Shown: positions 43,611 through 55,240, numbered from the stretch's first letter. The stretch is DNA of 55,585 nucleotides from Acrasis kona (GCA_026419775.2 JAOPGA020001401.1:1-55585); one strand, 5' to 3'. Numbers and translations are program-made. Notes: generated by a model not told the origin, from the letters alone.

Positions 43611-46600
43611 TTACAAGCACCGCAACAGAATCTTTGTATCCTTCACGGATATGACCTGATAAATCTTCTTATTCGAAGCCTTCTTAGGCCTTCCTCTCCT
43701 CCTTGCGACAGGCGGCACCACGACTGGGGGCTGAGGAACAGTTTTTGTTTTTCTTCTCTTGATCACCTCATATTCCCCATCATCGTCCTCATCCTCCTCT
43801 TCGTAATCATTACCCTCGTCATAATCAAAATCATCCATATCGGCCGCTCTTCTCTTTTGTTTCTTTTTGGGGCGCACGATGGATGACTTTTGTTTCCTCT
43901 TCTTCTTTTTCTTTTCCACTTCGCTCTCCTCCGATAATATTCCGTTCAAATCTACATATTCTGGTTCTTGTTCGACGATGGACCTGACGCGATGCGAAGC
44001 GTGATGTGGATGAGTAGATTCCCATTTGATCCGATCTTGTTCCTTCTTGGCAATTGCTTCCGCCACTCTTACTTTCATCTCTTCGAAATTACCGTTCGTT
44101 TGTCCCTTGTTGGCGTATGGAGCGGGTACGTAAGATTCGGGGGTCACGTCCACACTTCTTTGATAAATCTGTAGGATTTGTTTGTTCTCTCTTGCAGATC
44201 TCTTGTGGTGATTTGCAAATGGAAATTCATGATTGGAATGATCGGTGGTGGCGGTGATTGGAGATTCTTGAAACGTGCTCATTAGCGAATCTTGACTCGA
44301 TTCGTTGATCATGGCGGCGTGATGATGTTCGTTGTTCTTATCGTCCTCCTTCTTTTTCTTTTTCATGGTCACGATTTCGAAATAACGTTTTCGTTCGTCT
44401 AATTCCTTGTTCATGTGTAATTTACAATATCGTTCTTCCGAAATGTCTTCATCGCTACTCATCGTGGACGTTTCCATTTGATTGGATTCATTTTGGTGAT
44501 TTGATTGATTTGAAAATGTTGATGATGATGATGTTGGCGATTGAATTTGATGATTGGTCAATTTTTCGGTTTCTCTTACGAGTGCATCTCGTTGATCTTT
44601 TAATTGTTGTTCGACGCTTCTCCACTCTGGAGTGAATATTTGAACTGGTTTCACATCTGGTATGCTGAAATTAGATCTAATTTCGTTCCATGGAATGTAA
44701 ACGTCGTCAATGTCGAATTCATTTTCCTTATTGGCATTACTTCTTCCTCTGGGTCTACCGCCAGATTTACCTGTGGTATTGTGATGATTTGATGATGCAT
44801 TTGATTTTGACGATGCGTGAGAATTTCTTCTTTTCGAATCCAATTCATTCTTGGGCACATTTACCCTTAAATGATCCGTTTGATTCTTTTTTGAAATGTT
44901 CCTCTTTGGTGGGTAATGAGTAGGTTGATAAATCTTTTGCATGGCGATGGCCAAGTCATCGGATGATACGCCACCGAGTGACGATTTGGAATGTGGAAAT
45001 GTGGATTGGATGCACATGTTATGAAATGTGGAATTGAACACGGGATGCGATTCTACATCTCTGCGACGAATGATGGGCGGATATATGCGCAACGTTAATC
45101 GTGGGTCCTTGACTTGATGAGTCGAATCTCTCGGAATGGAATCTTCGTTGTGATGCGTCAATGATGAATTTTGATTTTCGTGCATGGAATCCAATTCTTG
45201 ATTGGTGCATTCCAATTCTTGTTGTAAAAGTTTCAGACGTAACGTCAACCAATCCCATTTCCATTTGTACGCTTGTCTCACTTCTTCCCATTCCGAAATG
45301 ACGCTCCTACGAAAATGATCCAAATGAGAATGCTCGTCAATGTTCGATTCTTGATCCGATAATTCGGTGTCGCTGTTCGCGGAAACATTTCGATTCAATC
45401 TCTTGCGATGCGTCGACTTTTTGTGTAAATGTTTGGATTTGTCGAATTGATATTTTGATGCTTGTATGGTGCACGTATCGTTCGTACAAGTGTTCACGAA
45501 ATCCAACAATTCGTTCGTGATTTCTTCTTGCATCACTGCATGTGCCATTTGTTTTGCAAAATCTTCCACGGCTTGTGCATGATCATTCTTGATGACATCG
45601 GCATCATCCTTGCTTTGATTCCTTCTGATCAGATTACTCCTCTTGTTGACTGCTTGTGATGGAATGGGAACCAAACTTACGATCGTCCCGCTGTTGAAGC
45701 ACGTGGCCGATTGTGGTTGAGTGGAGATGATTGGTTTGAAACGGGACATGTTGGGCATGGGCGGCGGACTCACTACGTTCGTGACGACGCCTGGCACGTC
45801 CGTGCTACATCCTTGATGCGTGTGATGTGGTTGCAATGTGCGTTGAAGAGGTGTATCGTTGGTGACTAGGCCTAGATTATCGAGCACCGATGATGATGTT
45901 GATGGGATGGATGGTGATGTCGACGATGATGAAAATGAATGGGTCGGCGACGTTTCTTGTTGTTTGCTGATGCTGAATGGAGAAATAAAAGTGGAAGTAC
46001 CGTTCGTATTTAATTGTGGTGCGTTTCTGAATTGTTGTAGTAGTTGTTGTTTGTTGTTGCCGCTTAAAAAATTCACAATGAGTCCGTTGGCACCGTTGGT
46101 CAATGGAGAGTTGATGGATCCGTTTCCTGATGGAGGCAGCGGAGGTGCCATCACGTGTCTTGGACCGCCTAACGTCATGAGCGTTTGAATCATTGATGAG
46201 GATACTTGTTGTTGATGGGTGGGCGAATGTTGACTGGGAGAAGGTGGGAAGCGCTGTGGTGGCTGTACTGCGTTTATGGTGTTGATCAACTGAAACTGAT
46301 TGTGAGGTGCCGTTCGTGCTGTGGGAGATGGCATGGACGAGGTGGTGGAGCCATTGTTGGGAGTTGGTGTGATGCCTGTGCTGGTGCTTGCATGTTTTGT
46401 CGATTCTTGTTCTTTGGGTGGAGAAACAAAACTTTGTGAAGAGTCGTAACTGGGACTTATCGTTTTCGGTGTGGCGACATGATTACCATTGAGGCGCCTT
46501 CTGGTATGTCTGATTTTAAGTTCGTTGTCTTGTTGTTGGTCAGCTCTTATCGTGTTGTTTTGCTTTGCTTTGGCAATTTCTAACTGGAGTTGATTCTGAA

Positions 46601-46727
46601 TTGATTTTTCTTCTAGTTCGATTTGTATTAGTCTTTGGATGCCGGCGTCCTCCAATTCTATATCCTTATTGTGAGTTGTTGTTTCATTTGATGTATTTTC
46701 CATCTCAATGGAGTCCGGGTTGTTCAT
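43611..46727 (-). CDS. KANSL1/MSL1-like PEHE-domain chromatin protein
   Basis: Single exon, 1,038 residues, mostly Ser/Thr/Pro/Gln/Asn/His-rich disorder. Two ordered parts identify it. A Trp-containing coil (YKWKWDWLTLRLKLLQQEL, about 45208-45290) matches the KANSL1 segment (RWTWLQAQISDLEYRIRQQ). The region FDIDDVYIPWNEI...VKPVQIFTPEWRSVEQQ followed by DEDISEERYCKLHMNKELDE (about 44390-44720) matches the PEHE domain of KANSL1 and MSL1, which recruits the MOF/KAT8 acetyltransferase. Two AT-hook-like motifs (GGRPRGR, RRGRPKKA) and a Lys-rich C terminus support DNA binding. Expected role: scaffold of an NSL-type H4 acetyltransferase complex in the nucleus. Assignment by pattern only. Confidence 0.8.
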   Translation of the reverse strand: MNNPDSIEMENTSNETTTHNKDIELEDAGIQRLIQIELEEKSIQNQLQLEIAKAKQNNTIRADQQQDNELKIRHTRRRLNGNHVATPKTISPSYDSSQSFVSPPKEQESTKHASTSTGITPTPNNGSTTSSMPSPTARTAPHNQFQLINTINAVQPPQRFPPSPSQHSPTHQQQVSSSMIQTLMTLGGPRHVMAPPLPPSGNGSINSPLTNGANGLIVNFLSGNNKQQLLQQFRNAPQLNTNGTSTFISPFSISKQQETSPTHSFSSSSTSPSIPSTSSSVLDNLGLVTNDTPLQRTLQPHHTHQGCSTDVPGVVTNVVSPPPMPNMSRFKPIISTQPQSATCFNSGTIVSLVPIPSQAVNKRSNLIRRNQSKDDADVIKNDHAQAVEDFAKQMAHAVMQEEITNELLDFVNTCTNDTCTIQASKYQFDKSKHLHKKSTHRKRLNRNVSANSDTELSDQESNIDEHSHLDHFRRSVISEWEEVRQAYKWKWDWLTLRLKLLQQELECTNQELDSMHENQNSSLTHHNEDSIPRDSTHQVKDPRLTLRIYPPIIRRRDVESHPVFNSTFHNMCIQSTFPHSKSSLGGVSSDDLAIAMQKIYQPTHYPPKRNISKKNQTDHLRVNVPKNELDSKRRNSHASSKSNASSNHHNTTGKSGGRPRGRSNANKENEFDIDDVYIPWNEIRSNFSIPDVKPVQIFTPEWRSVEQQLKDQRDALVRETEKLTNHQIQSPTSSSSTFSNQSNHQNESNQMETSTMSSDEDISEERYCKLHMNKELDERKRYFEIVTMKKKKKEDDKNNEHHHAAMINESSQDSLMSTFQESPITATTDHSNHEFPFANHHKRSARENKQILQIYQRSVDVTPESYVPAPYANKGQTNGNFEEMKVRVAEAIAKKEQDRIKWESTHPHHASHRVRSIVEQEPEYVDLNGILSEESEVEKKKKKRKQKSSIVRPKKKQKRRAADMDDFDYDEGNDYEEEDEDDDGEYEVIKRRKTKTVPQPPVVVPPVARRRGRPKKASNKKIYQVISVKDTKILLRCL

Positions 46728-47476
46728 TGTTTCTGTGATTGGTGAGTTCGAGTTTCATATTCAGCAAATGAATTACCTGCACCTCCGGTATCGAAAAGTG
46801 GGATAATACGTGGTTTTACAATCAGTCAAGCCTGCGTGGTAAAACTGTTATTTTAAACTATCAATTTTTGGTGAGACCAATCAGAATATTGTTAATAGTA
46901 ATTTTCGGCCACCACACTATAAATTTAATTTATATTGTCACAGCCCTGTGATAACGGCTGCTCTATTATTTTAGCCAGTCTCGCGATCTGTTGAGAATCA
47001 TGATTATTTCCTTTTTGGTCGTTTACAATGGACACATTCTCTCTTGGGTACTTGGTCGCACTTCGTAGCACGCTTTGTTGTAGCGTAACACATTCTCTCA
47101 TATGCCCTTAATGCTTTCGTAGTTATTAGACAAATAACGTTTGGTGTGGTTCATTGTTTTTTGAAGCACGCGAGTCGCAGTGCTTTTACTTTTTAATAAA
47201 TGCTGTGACATTACTTACTGTTACATCTTTTAAAATGAACAAAGCTCGTTGTATATTAACGCAACTTTTAGAAACCTACTACAACAAACCCACTACTTAT
47301 CTTTGTGTAGTTCTGTTCGTGGTATATTAATGGATCTAATGTCTTGTGCATTAAGTTTAATTTATAGTGTCACGTAAAAGAAGGTCAAAAGATACCTCAA
47401 GCCACTTCGAACATTGATACATTTGGTTGTAATAGTCAACTATTTCTTCAGAGCCTGATATTAGCAACCCACGAGA
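46728..47476. other. 749-bp divergent intergenic region
   Basis: Shared upstream region of the KANSL1-like gene (minus) and TMEM161 (plus). It is AT-rich, with no ORF or RNA gene I can support. It is one of the longest non-coding stretches in the window. Confidence 0.4.
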
Positions 47477-49065
47477 ATGACCCTGATTGGCATTGATTTT
47501 GTATTTTTGCTACTCAGTATATTTCTAACAATGATACTCACCGATCGTATATTAAGCCCTGAACGCCTATTACTGGGTCTCAAGATTGTATTACCACCAC
47601 AACAAGTTTCAACAAAAGAGACAAACAAAGATAAGAAGGAAGATAAGGAGAAAAAGTAATTTATTGTTGTGTTCAAATTCTCACGCGTTATAGGAGAAAA
47701 ACAGAGTTTTACTTGAGGTTTGAGAAGGTACATTATTATTGCTCTCGTCTAATATTATTGTAGATCAGATCTGGTGTTCCCAGTGGTCTGTACTTCTACA
47801 AAGATTATGATAATTTAGTATCCCTTGGATTTATTACAGCAGTCAATTATGTGTTCTCTTTATTGTTCGAGCAGTATACAGGAAGAGACTCTCTATGGGC
47901 ACTTTTATGCCAAATCCTACTCATTTTAATGTGCATGTACCGTTCGAATGCTTTATTACCTCATTAATCACTAAATACAGATCTAACGTGTTGAGCGTCG
48001 GAATATCCCCACATTTAAAGGACACCACACAAGGTGTTGTGTGCTTTTGGTTTAGTGTCGTTTCATTCCTTGTCAGTCTCATCTTCATGCAACAGAATAA
48101 CCGACTTGTGATCTTCAATGTAGATGAAGGTACGTAATTGATTTTATTGTTTTTCACGCTGCGTAGCCTATCAAGAATTCAAAACTTTTGTTGATGTTAA
48201 CATATTGGATTACTATGCTTGGACCACAAGGATGCCGTCGGAACCACTTTTATTCAAATTCGTTCTTGCCTTCCTGAGCGGACTTTTAAGTTATACATGT
48301 TTCACTCCGATAGTTAATTCCATTCGTTGTCATTGGTACTTCGGAAGCAACATTATGATGGAGCAAACAAAAAAGACCAAAAAAGTGATTGCACAAAAGT
48401 ATTTGAGTTATTTAAATTTAATTTTGCCGTTCATGACGGCTTGTATGTTTTTAAGACCCATTTATGACATGTTTGTAAGCAAGTCAATGTACAGAGCCTC
48501 TTTATTGTGGTTGTTATTTTTAACTGGCACGGTCCGTTTGTTATTTGTTCGTCCTTATTTCCAAAGTTACATGTTCAGCGTCTTGTCCAAAGGATTAGAA
48601 TCTGCGACCATTGCTAAGGAGAGTATCAGCTCTTCTGCAAAGGTTGATTTTTTACAAAAGTATCTGTTAAAGAACTTTAAATTCATGATGATTGTGGTCA
48701 TTGAGTTGTTGGTAATTCCTTTTATTTTAATAACATTCTCCGCGATTCTAAATAATAAGGGCCACGACTACATGTTCATTAACCATATTGCAGAATTCAT
48801 TCCGCAACATTTACCATTTGTAGATTCTTTAAACTCGTTCCTTAATCATAATCTCTGGTCGGCATTGGAAAGAGGTAGCTTGCAGTATTTTGTACAGGAA
48901 GTTGTTGGATTCCTTTCGTTCTGGACGTGTTCAGCAATGACTTTGATGAATATTTGTTGTTTGATTTACAACGACACAGTTGACAGGTGGTTCAGAAGGG
49001 AGGAGAGCAAAAGGTCAGCAGAGAGGAGAAGCAGAAGGCAAAGTATTTCTAGCAATAATACATAA
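47477..49065 (+). CDS. TMEM161: TMEM161 family multi-span membrane protein
   Basis: Five exons (47477-47655, 47694-47727, 47764-47936, 47981-48129, 48167-49065), introns of 36-44 nt, phases agree; 477 residues, almost the length of human TMEM161A (479). The order of features follows the family: an N-terminal span (MTLIGIDFVFLLLSIFLTMI), a Lys-rich loop (KDKKEDKEKK), a run of spans, and the LFLTGTVRLLFVRPYFQSYM block corresponding to the family's LRLAVTRPHLQAYL segment. About eight membrane spans are visible. TMEM161 proteins are poorly understood; vertebrate TMEM161B affects cardiac rhythm and ion currents. The C-terminal Arg/Ser-rich tail is species-specific. The stop lies one base from the stop of LIS1. 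Confidence 0.85.
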
Positions 49066-49066
49066 T

Positions 49067-50446
49067 TTATAAGCAATTCCATATTCTTACTGTCTTATCC
49101 ACCCCCGCAGTGCATAAAACTGGTGTTCTTTTGTTCATTTTCAGGCATGTTATAAAATGCGGATGAGCCTCCGCTATCGTCTTCACACAAATTCCTGTCG
49201 CTATATCCCAAACTTTTATTGAATGATCATCACTGCAAGTGATTGCAAATCTATTTCCGTTCATTATAAGTCCATCACGTACCCAATTATCGTGCCCTCT
49301 CAATACAAACACCGGTTCAGTAGAACCAACATCCCAAATTACGACCGTCTTATCTCTTGAGCCACTCAATATTAGTTGTTGACTGTTGTCCGTATGCTCA
49401 ATATGGGGAGAGAAATGAACAAATTCTACAACATGGCTATGTCCTTTCAAAGTGCTTATACATTGACCCGATTGCAAGTTCCAGATTTTTATCGTCTAAT
49501 ATTAGTAAAAAATAATTGTAAACTGATAGTACATTATCTGTAGAGCAGCTAGCTAGCAAACTTCCGTCGTGATTAACTGATACTTTTTTAACCCAACTCT
49601 CGTGGTCATGAAACGTTTTCAAACAAAAGCTACAACTAGTTAGATTGTATGTATTTGTATATAATTACCCTGTGTTGACCTCCCATATTTTGATTGTTTT
49701 GTCTCTAGAACAAGATATTATCCTCTCTCCATTAGGGGGTATAAATTCAACGCAACTAATGTTATGTTCGTGGCCCATTAAAACTTTAATACATGTGCTT
49801 GTGTTGTAATCCCAAACTCTAATGCTCAAATCAGAAGAGCAGGATACTGCATGCATTAATGAATGATTATGACAAACTGAGTTACCTAATTTTTTCCCTT
49901 CGTTGTCAAAAGATATATAGTTTACACTGTTTGTATGTCCTCTAAGTGACTTTTCTAACTCTCCGCTTTCATAGTCCCATATTCTTATGGAGGAGTCGTC
50001 GGAGCAAGAAGCTACTAGAGAGTAATTTGGATGGAAACTCACACAGTTAACTGTGTCTCTGTGACCGACGAGCTCTAACTTTGGCGGCTTGGTCGGCATC
50101 AAGGTGCTTTTCCTTTCATCATTAAGCTGCTTATGCACTTCACCTGATTTATACTTTTCCAACTCTTCTTGCAGCTTTTCTACTTTTGACTCCAGTTCCA
50201 GTACTCTTTTTTGTTGAATGGACAAGGTGTTCCACTTTTTTTCGAGATGACATATTTTCGAGTGATTGTCGCGATTGTTACTATTGTTCAATTTGGCTGT
50301 GCATTCTTTAGAAAAAGCCTCGTGTGAATTGGTGTAACTGCGCGACTTTAAATAATCAAAGATTGCTGTCTCCCTGTATATAAGCAGAAAGTTTTGACGT
50401 TCGAAACTTACAAATCACAGCGCTGCTTTTCTGTTAGAAAGCTCAT
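49067..50446 (-). CDS. LIS1: LIS1 / PAFAH1B1, dynein regulator
   Basis: Four exons (50446-50412, 50373-49669, 49629-49533, 49495-49067), introns of 37-39 nt, phases agree; 421 residues (human 410). The N-terminal LisH motif (TAIFDYLKSRSYTNSHEAFS) is followed by a short coiled coil beginning LEKKWNTLSIQQKRVLELES, then seven WD40 repeats of LIS1 type (GHRDTVNCVSFHP, GHTNSVNYISF, GHEHNISCVEF, DHESWVKKVSVN, GHSHVVEFVHFSP, GHDNWVRDGL, AHPHFITCLKMN). LIS1 binds dynein and NudE to regulate minus-end-directed transport and mitosis. All repeats are intact. The gene was assembled from splice sites only. Confidence 0.95.
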
Positions 50447-50883
50447 GGGCTTGAAGCTATTGTAATATAGTCAACTATTTCCTTTTAGATTGGAAAACGA
50501 ACAAACGATTCGCATTCATGAAGAGGTTTGTATTTTTTAAAGCTTTAGGGACTTAAAATCAAAAAGAAAATCCTTTCACATCAAAAACAAAGCTACTTCT
50601 ATGTTGGCAATCAAATTTAATGGATATGTATCTTAATGATTATTTTATTTATATCTTCGGTTGGAATACTTACATGTGGAAGATTCGCATAAAAGGATGA
50701 AATCTTAATACCGGTAAGTGCACATTTTAAGTTGACCAAGGATAAAAAAAGGAACAACCAACAATACCCAACTAAAAATAACTACCTGTTTTTGTAAGGT
50801 TCAAATCTTACTGGTCAGCCAAAGATATAAATTGATCAAGATATTCCCAACATCATTTCATAAACCAAAAAATCAAACACATC
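50447..50883. other. 437-bp divergent intergenic region
   Basis: Upstream of both LIS1 (minus) and the small mitochondrial-type gene (plus). AT-rich; no further gene or RNA is supported. Confidence 0.4.
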
Positions 50884-51168
50884 ATGATTCGCAATATTCG
50901 CAACTCTACCAGAGCAGTATCACTCGTTCAACAAAGATCGTTCTTCGTTGCTCGCAGTGCAGTCTACGACAAGCGCGAGTGGGAGGGCAATGAAGCCATC
51001 AACGACCAAGTAAACGTATTAAAACCAAACGACCACACATACTATACCGACGCCAAGGACACCAAAAAAGCTGTCGTGTTTAGCGACAAGGATATGCCCC
51101 CAAGGTACTTAAACGGTGTTGTCGATAGAAGCGAGCTTAACACCGCTTTGAATCAAAAGAGCTTGTAA
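50884..51168 (+). CDS. small protein with mitochondrial presequence, unrecognised
   Basis: Single exon, 94 residues. The N terminus (MIRNIRNSTRAVSLVQQRSF) is basic, amphipathic and free of acidic residues, the pattern of a mitochondrial targeting peptide; RSFF could mark a cleavage site. The mature part of about 70 residues is soluble and rich in Asp, Lys and Asn, without cysteines or membrane segments. It starts at the first ATG of a clean frame with its own 3' region. No family recognised; an accessory respiratory subunit would fit size and location, but this is a guess. Confidence 0.75.
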   Translation: MIRNIRNSTRAVSLVQQRSFFVARSAVYDKREWEGNEAINDQVNVLKPNDHTYYTDAKDTKKAVVFSDKDMPPRYLNGVVDRSELNTALNQKSL

Positions 51169-51483
51169 TGTACATTTTGTAAATAAATTTTCTCATTAAA
51201 CACATTATTGATTATCATTTCGGACGTTACATCAAAGTTGTGTGGTCCCTAATCCTCTTTATGTTTGTTCGGCCGTCAGCTTGGTACAACATCTTTGTTG
51301 CCTTTTTTATTTTCGAACCAGACCGGGCAGATAATGAGTTTTTGTCCATACAGAGAATGCTTTAAAGTATATTATTGCGTACACATGAATCTACGCAGTT
51401 CTTTACATTTCTACAAATCTCTCCGTTTATTGTTCTCTTTAAAATTAAGCATACTCTTCCATTTATGAAACTGATGTTTCCAA
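51169..51483. other. intergenic, no gene seen
   Basis: 315 bp between the 3' ends of two converging genes. A 67-codon frame on the plus strand is low in coding character and not supported. Confidence 0.35.
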
Positions 51484-54400
51484 TCATTTTTTAGCTTTTC
51501 TTCTTTTTTTCCCAGAGATCTTTTCCCCCTCTTCGTATTTCCTCTTCAAATTATGGACAGCACCTTTTAACCTAACACTCTGAATCTTGGCCACAGGTTT
51601 TTGTTTAACCAGGTACTTGTCAATAGTATTACTTTCTTTCTTGTGCTTTTTCCTCTCTTCGCTCACTATATTTAGGTACCTATCTACATTCTGCCTATCC
51701 CACAATAAATTGTTTTTACAGTAATCATACAGGAACTCAAGATTCAACTTCTCCAAAGGCACCCACTCAAAAGTCTCATCAGAAGTATCGACCTGAGGTT
51801 TTAAATATGCTTTTACAATTTTGTCATCAGGAAAATGTTCAGGAAGAAGGAAATTTCTTTTAGCATTTCTGTATTTGTATTTGAACAACTCTAGACGATC
51901 GTCAATATCGGGATCAGGTTTATCGGCTACGGGATAGGGAGACAAATCACGAACCCATTCACCAAAAGAAGACATTCCATCCATGATTAAACTCAAATCA
52001 TCAGCACTTAACTTTGATTCCTCGGATTTTTCATCCAAGGATTCATTTTTATTAAATGACGCCAACACTTGCATGCTGGTCACTATTCCTACATTATGAA
52101 CGCCATCAGTATAATCACTTCCCAACAACATTGCCAATTGGACCAAGTTCCATCTCTTCAAGCCCAATTGTTTACCTATCCTACTAATGCTATATTCTTC
52201 GATATCCTTGACGGACCCATGAGAACTAACAGGACCAGAGCCATCGCCTTCCCTCGCAGCGGAATAACTATTAGAGCTCCCAAAAACATTTTTGTAGACT
52301 TTAGTAGCACCAAATAAAAACACATCAGAATCTTCAGTAATCACACCATCAATTAAATCAATTTTATTAAGAAAACCAACTTGTCCATCAGCTTCATACG
52401 GACTCTCTACGTACGGTATTCCGAACGACTTTAACATTTCCTTGGTACATTCAATCAATGTGTCATTCAAATAATCTAAATTTCTAGATTTTGATTGCAC
52501 AAGTCTTTGTTGCTCTGGCGTAGATCTCTTGAAGGAAAAGGAAGAGGACGACGATGGTAAGTTCATAGGCGAAGCCAATAATTCTTGACGCTCTCTTTCC
52601 AATTGTTTTTGTAATTGTTGCATTACTGCCAATTGTTCATCATCTGATTTTGACGAATGTGATTTTGGCGTATTCGATCCTCTACTAGCAGTGGATGGTG
52701 CATTGAAACGAACGGGTGTATTTTGAATCAGAGGAGGCGTTTGTTGATTAGTTTTATTTAGTGTTTGTGGTGATGGAGTGCTCGTGGTTGGTTTGATTGG
52801 AGGCGATGAGTGTTGTGAGGCGGAAGGCGATGGCGTCGCGATTGATTTGATCGGAGTGGATGAATTCGATGATGAGCTCTTTTTTTGTGGTGTTTTGAAT
52901 AAATCTTTATCTTGTGAATTCCTAATTTCTACATTTTGATTTTGTGATTTTTTTGTAGAGGCGGTGTTATCGTTATCTTTTGTTGGTGTTGTATTGGTGG
53001 TAGGTTGTATTTGTTGTTGTGGTGAATTCAAAATGTCATTAATGTCATCTTGATCTAATGTTGTTGTCATTTCGTCACTTGATGGTGTTGTTGGTTTCGA
53101 AGGAGATGGTGGTGGAGAAGTTTCCATTTGGTTAGGTTGATTGTTGTTGGTTGATAAATGTTGTTCTTGTTCATCTTGCGAATCAGAATCGTCATCTACA
53201 TTTAATGAGATTACCTCCCCTACTGGTTTTCTGGTGGAGATATTGACGACTGGTTGTGAAATTTTTTCATTTTCAATTTGTTTCTCATTCACATCATCAT
53301 CATCATCATCATCAACATGTAATGTTTTGGAATTACTTTCCGAAATGTTAGTCGGTGAACTTTCTACAACGGGACTATGTGAAAATGTAATTTCCTCGAC
53401 ATGATCATCATGGTCTTCATCTTCCAAAAAATCATCATCTAGTGTCTGTAACGTTTGTTTGCTCGAAATGGATTCTAAAAGTGCAATTTGTTCGTCGACG
53501 TCAATGTCCGATAAAATGTTTTTTTCGTTTTGTAACGGTGATGTTGGTTGTGATGATTCGTTGAATTGATCGAGTAGTGATTTTGATGATGCTTCGAAAA
53601 TGGAACTTGGAAATAATTCGTCATCCAATTCATCGGGTGGTTCGGATCGTATAAAGTCGGTTTCAATCTCAACTACCTTTTCAAAATCATCATCATCTCC
53701 ATCGTCTTCATCATGATCGTCATCTTCAATGTTTATAATTTCGTTTGGTTTACTAGTATTGGTTGTTTCCGTAGCAAGTGGTACCGTTTCAAAATCATCG
53801 TCGTCATCGTCATCATCATCGACTTGTTCTTTATCGTGTGTTGGTGATGAATGAATTTGTTCGATTCTTGGGTCCATGTCTTCTTGATCTTCTTCTGACT
53901 TGATGTGAATGATTTCTGGATCGTGATTTCTTTTTGGTGTTCTTTGAGCCAAGACGAACCTGGTGTCGGGCGATCCACTAATGGTACCTGATTGTAACAC
54001 TTGGAATTCTTCCTTCTTCATCAAGGCTCCTCTTGCTTCGTCCATTTCTGTTTTAGCGGCAAGTGATTGTAATTGTTTGGTTGCGGCTCTGTTCGTAATC
54101 ATTTGCTTGAGTTGGTTGGAAGAAAATGCTGCTGGGTCCTGTGTTTTCATTTGTGTGATGGCTGCTGGCGGTTGATATCTCTTTGCACTTCTCAACTCAC
54201 GAATGACTTGAGCTTGAATGTCTGGTGGTAGTGCTCTGAAGGAATCTTGATCAATTTCTTGTCCTCTGGTACTTGCTACAATGTTCTCTACCATGTCTCT
54301 TACTTGGTCATTATGTTCTTCTTCTTCGTCTACGTCGTCAAAGTCAAAGTCATAATTTTTTGGATCGTTGAGCAAGTAGTTTGGATCATTTTCGTCGATA

Positions 54401-54926
54401 TTGTCCGCGGAATCAAGAATCTCATCTGGAACTTCCTCCCACTCTCCTGCTTCGTTTAACATTGTTTTCTTTTTTTCATGTGACTTGATTGCATGCTCGA
54501 CGGCGAACGATTTCATTTTATTCTTTAATAACTTTCTTGCTGCTTTTTGTAGCTTGATCTCATCGTTTTTCCTCTGTTGCCTTCTTTTGGCCTAAATGAT
54601 TAGAGAATCGATCATTGTTCGGCACTTACAACAGTTTTCTTCTTGATGATGGGTGTCATGCCATCAAATACAAATACTGGCTTAATACCGTAGTATAATA
54701 ATTTACATATTCTATGAAACAGGGCAATAAGATATAGTCTGTGATGTCTTTTTTGGTGTTCGTCATCCTGTAATTCGTTTTCGTATCCTTCGTGCGTCAT
54801 GATCCCGTGTACAAATTGATGTAGCCACACGCTTATATCAACAGCTATTCGTTTTCCTCTTAACTTTGCTAAAGACATGGTTCTTGCTGCAGGTGAGAGC
54901 AGCTGCCACAATCCGTGAACACCCAT
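51484..54926 (-). CDS. XPG: XPG/Rad2-type structure-specific endonuclease
   Basis: Two exons, 54926-54630 and 54591-51484, with a 38-nt intron; 1,134 residues (human ERCC5 1,186). The N nuclease region has the invariant start MGVHGLWQLLSPAAR, first acidic residues in VDISVWLHQF and FVFDG. The intron falls just after it, before KRRQQRKND. A very long acidic, Asp/Ser/Thr-rich spacer follows, as in XPG, not FEN1 or EXO1. The I region holds YVESPYEADGQ and GVITEDSDVFLFGA with the second set of acidic residues, then the helix-two-turn-helix GSDYTDGVHNVGI. The C terminus is Lys-rich with TIDKYL, a weak PCNA-box resemblance. Cuts 3' of lesions in nucleotide excision repair. Confidence 0.95.
53290..53311 (+). 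repeat. CAT/ATC trinucleotide run encoding Asp in XPG spacer
   Basis: A short perfect run of the trinucleotide CAT (GAT on the coding strand) encodes four to seven Asp. Similar GAT-rich runs recur in the spacer (around 53690-53710 and 53790-53820). Replication slippage here would vary the length of the acidic spacer. Confidence 0.6.
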
Positions 54927-54946
54927 GTTAGACTTCCAACAACTTT

Positions 54947-55141
54947 TTGATCTTCAAGTTGAATGATTACAAAATCATATTCCAAAATAGCCACAATGGT
55001 ACAAGTGAACAAGAAATGACCATATTCCAAGATTCTGATCCAGAACTTGGTTTTGTTCTCCAGTATGGTTATTTATGGCAAGATAGAACAGACATCATCA
55101 GTTCTGATTTAATTGCCATACTTGATTTTTTTCAACAATAA
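54947..55141 (+). CDS. possible small gene or 3' exon, start unresolved
   Basis: The frame is open from just after an in-frame stop before 54930 to the stop at 55141. It reads as ordinary globular protein (IFQDSDPELGFVLQYGYL, DIISSDLIAILDFFQQ). The only in-frame ATG is at 55016, which gives 41 residues. An upstream exon would overlap the start of XPG on the other strand. It may be a short gene, a remnant of a larger gene, or chance. No family recognised. Confidence 0.3.
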   Translation: MIFKLNDYKIIFQNSHNGTSEQEMTIFQDSDPELGFVLQYGYLWQDRTDIISSDLIAILDFFQQ

Positions 55142-55240
55142 ATTATAATGGAAGAAACAGAGTAGTATTTTAATGTTATTTTAATGATTGTTTCGCTGAA
55201 TCGCACATGCTGATCTCAAATGATTTTGTCTTCCAATTAA

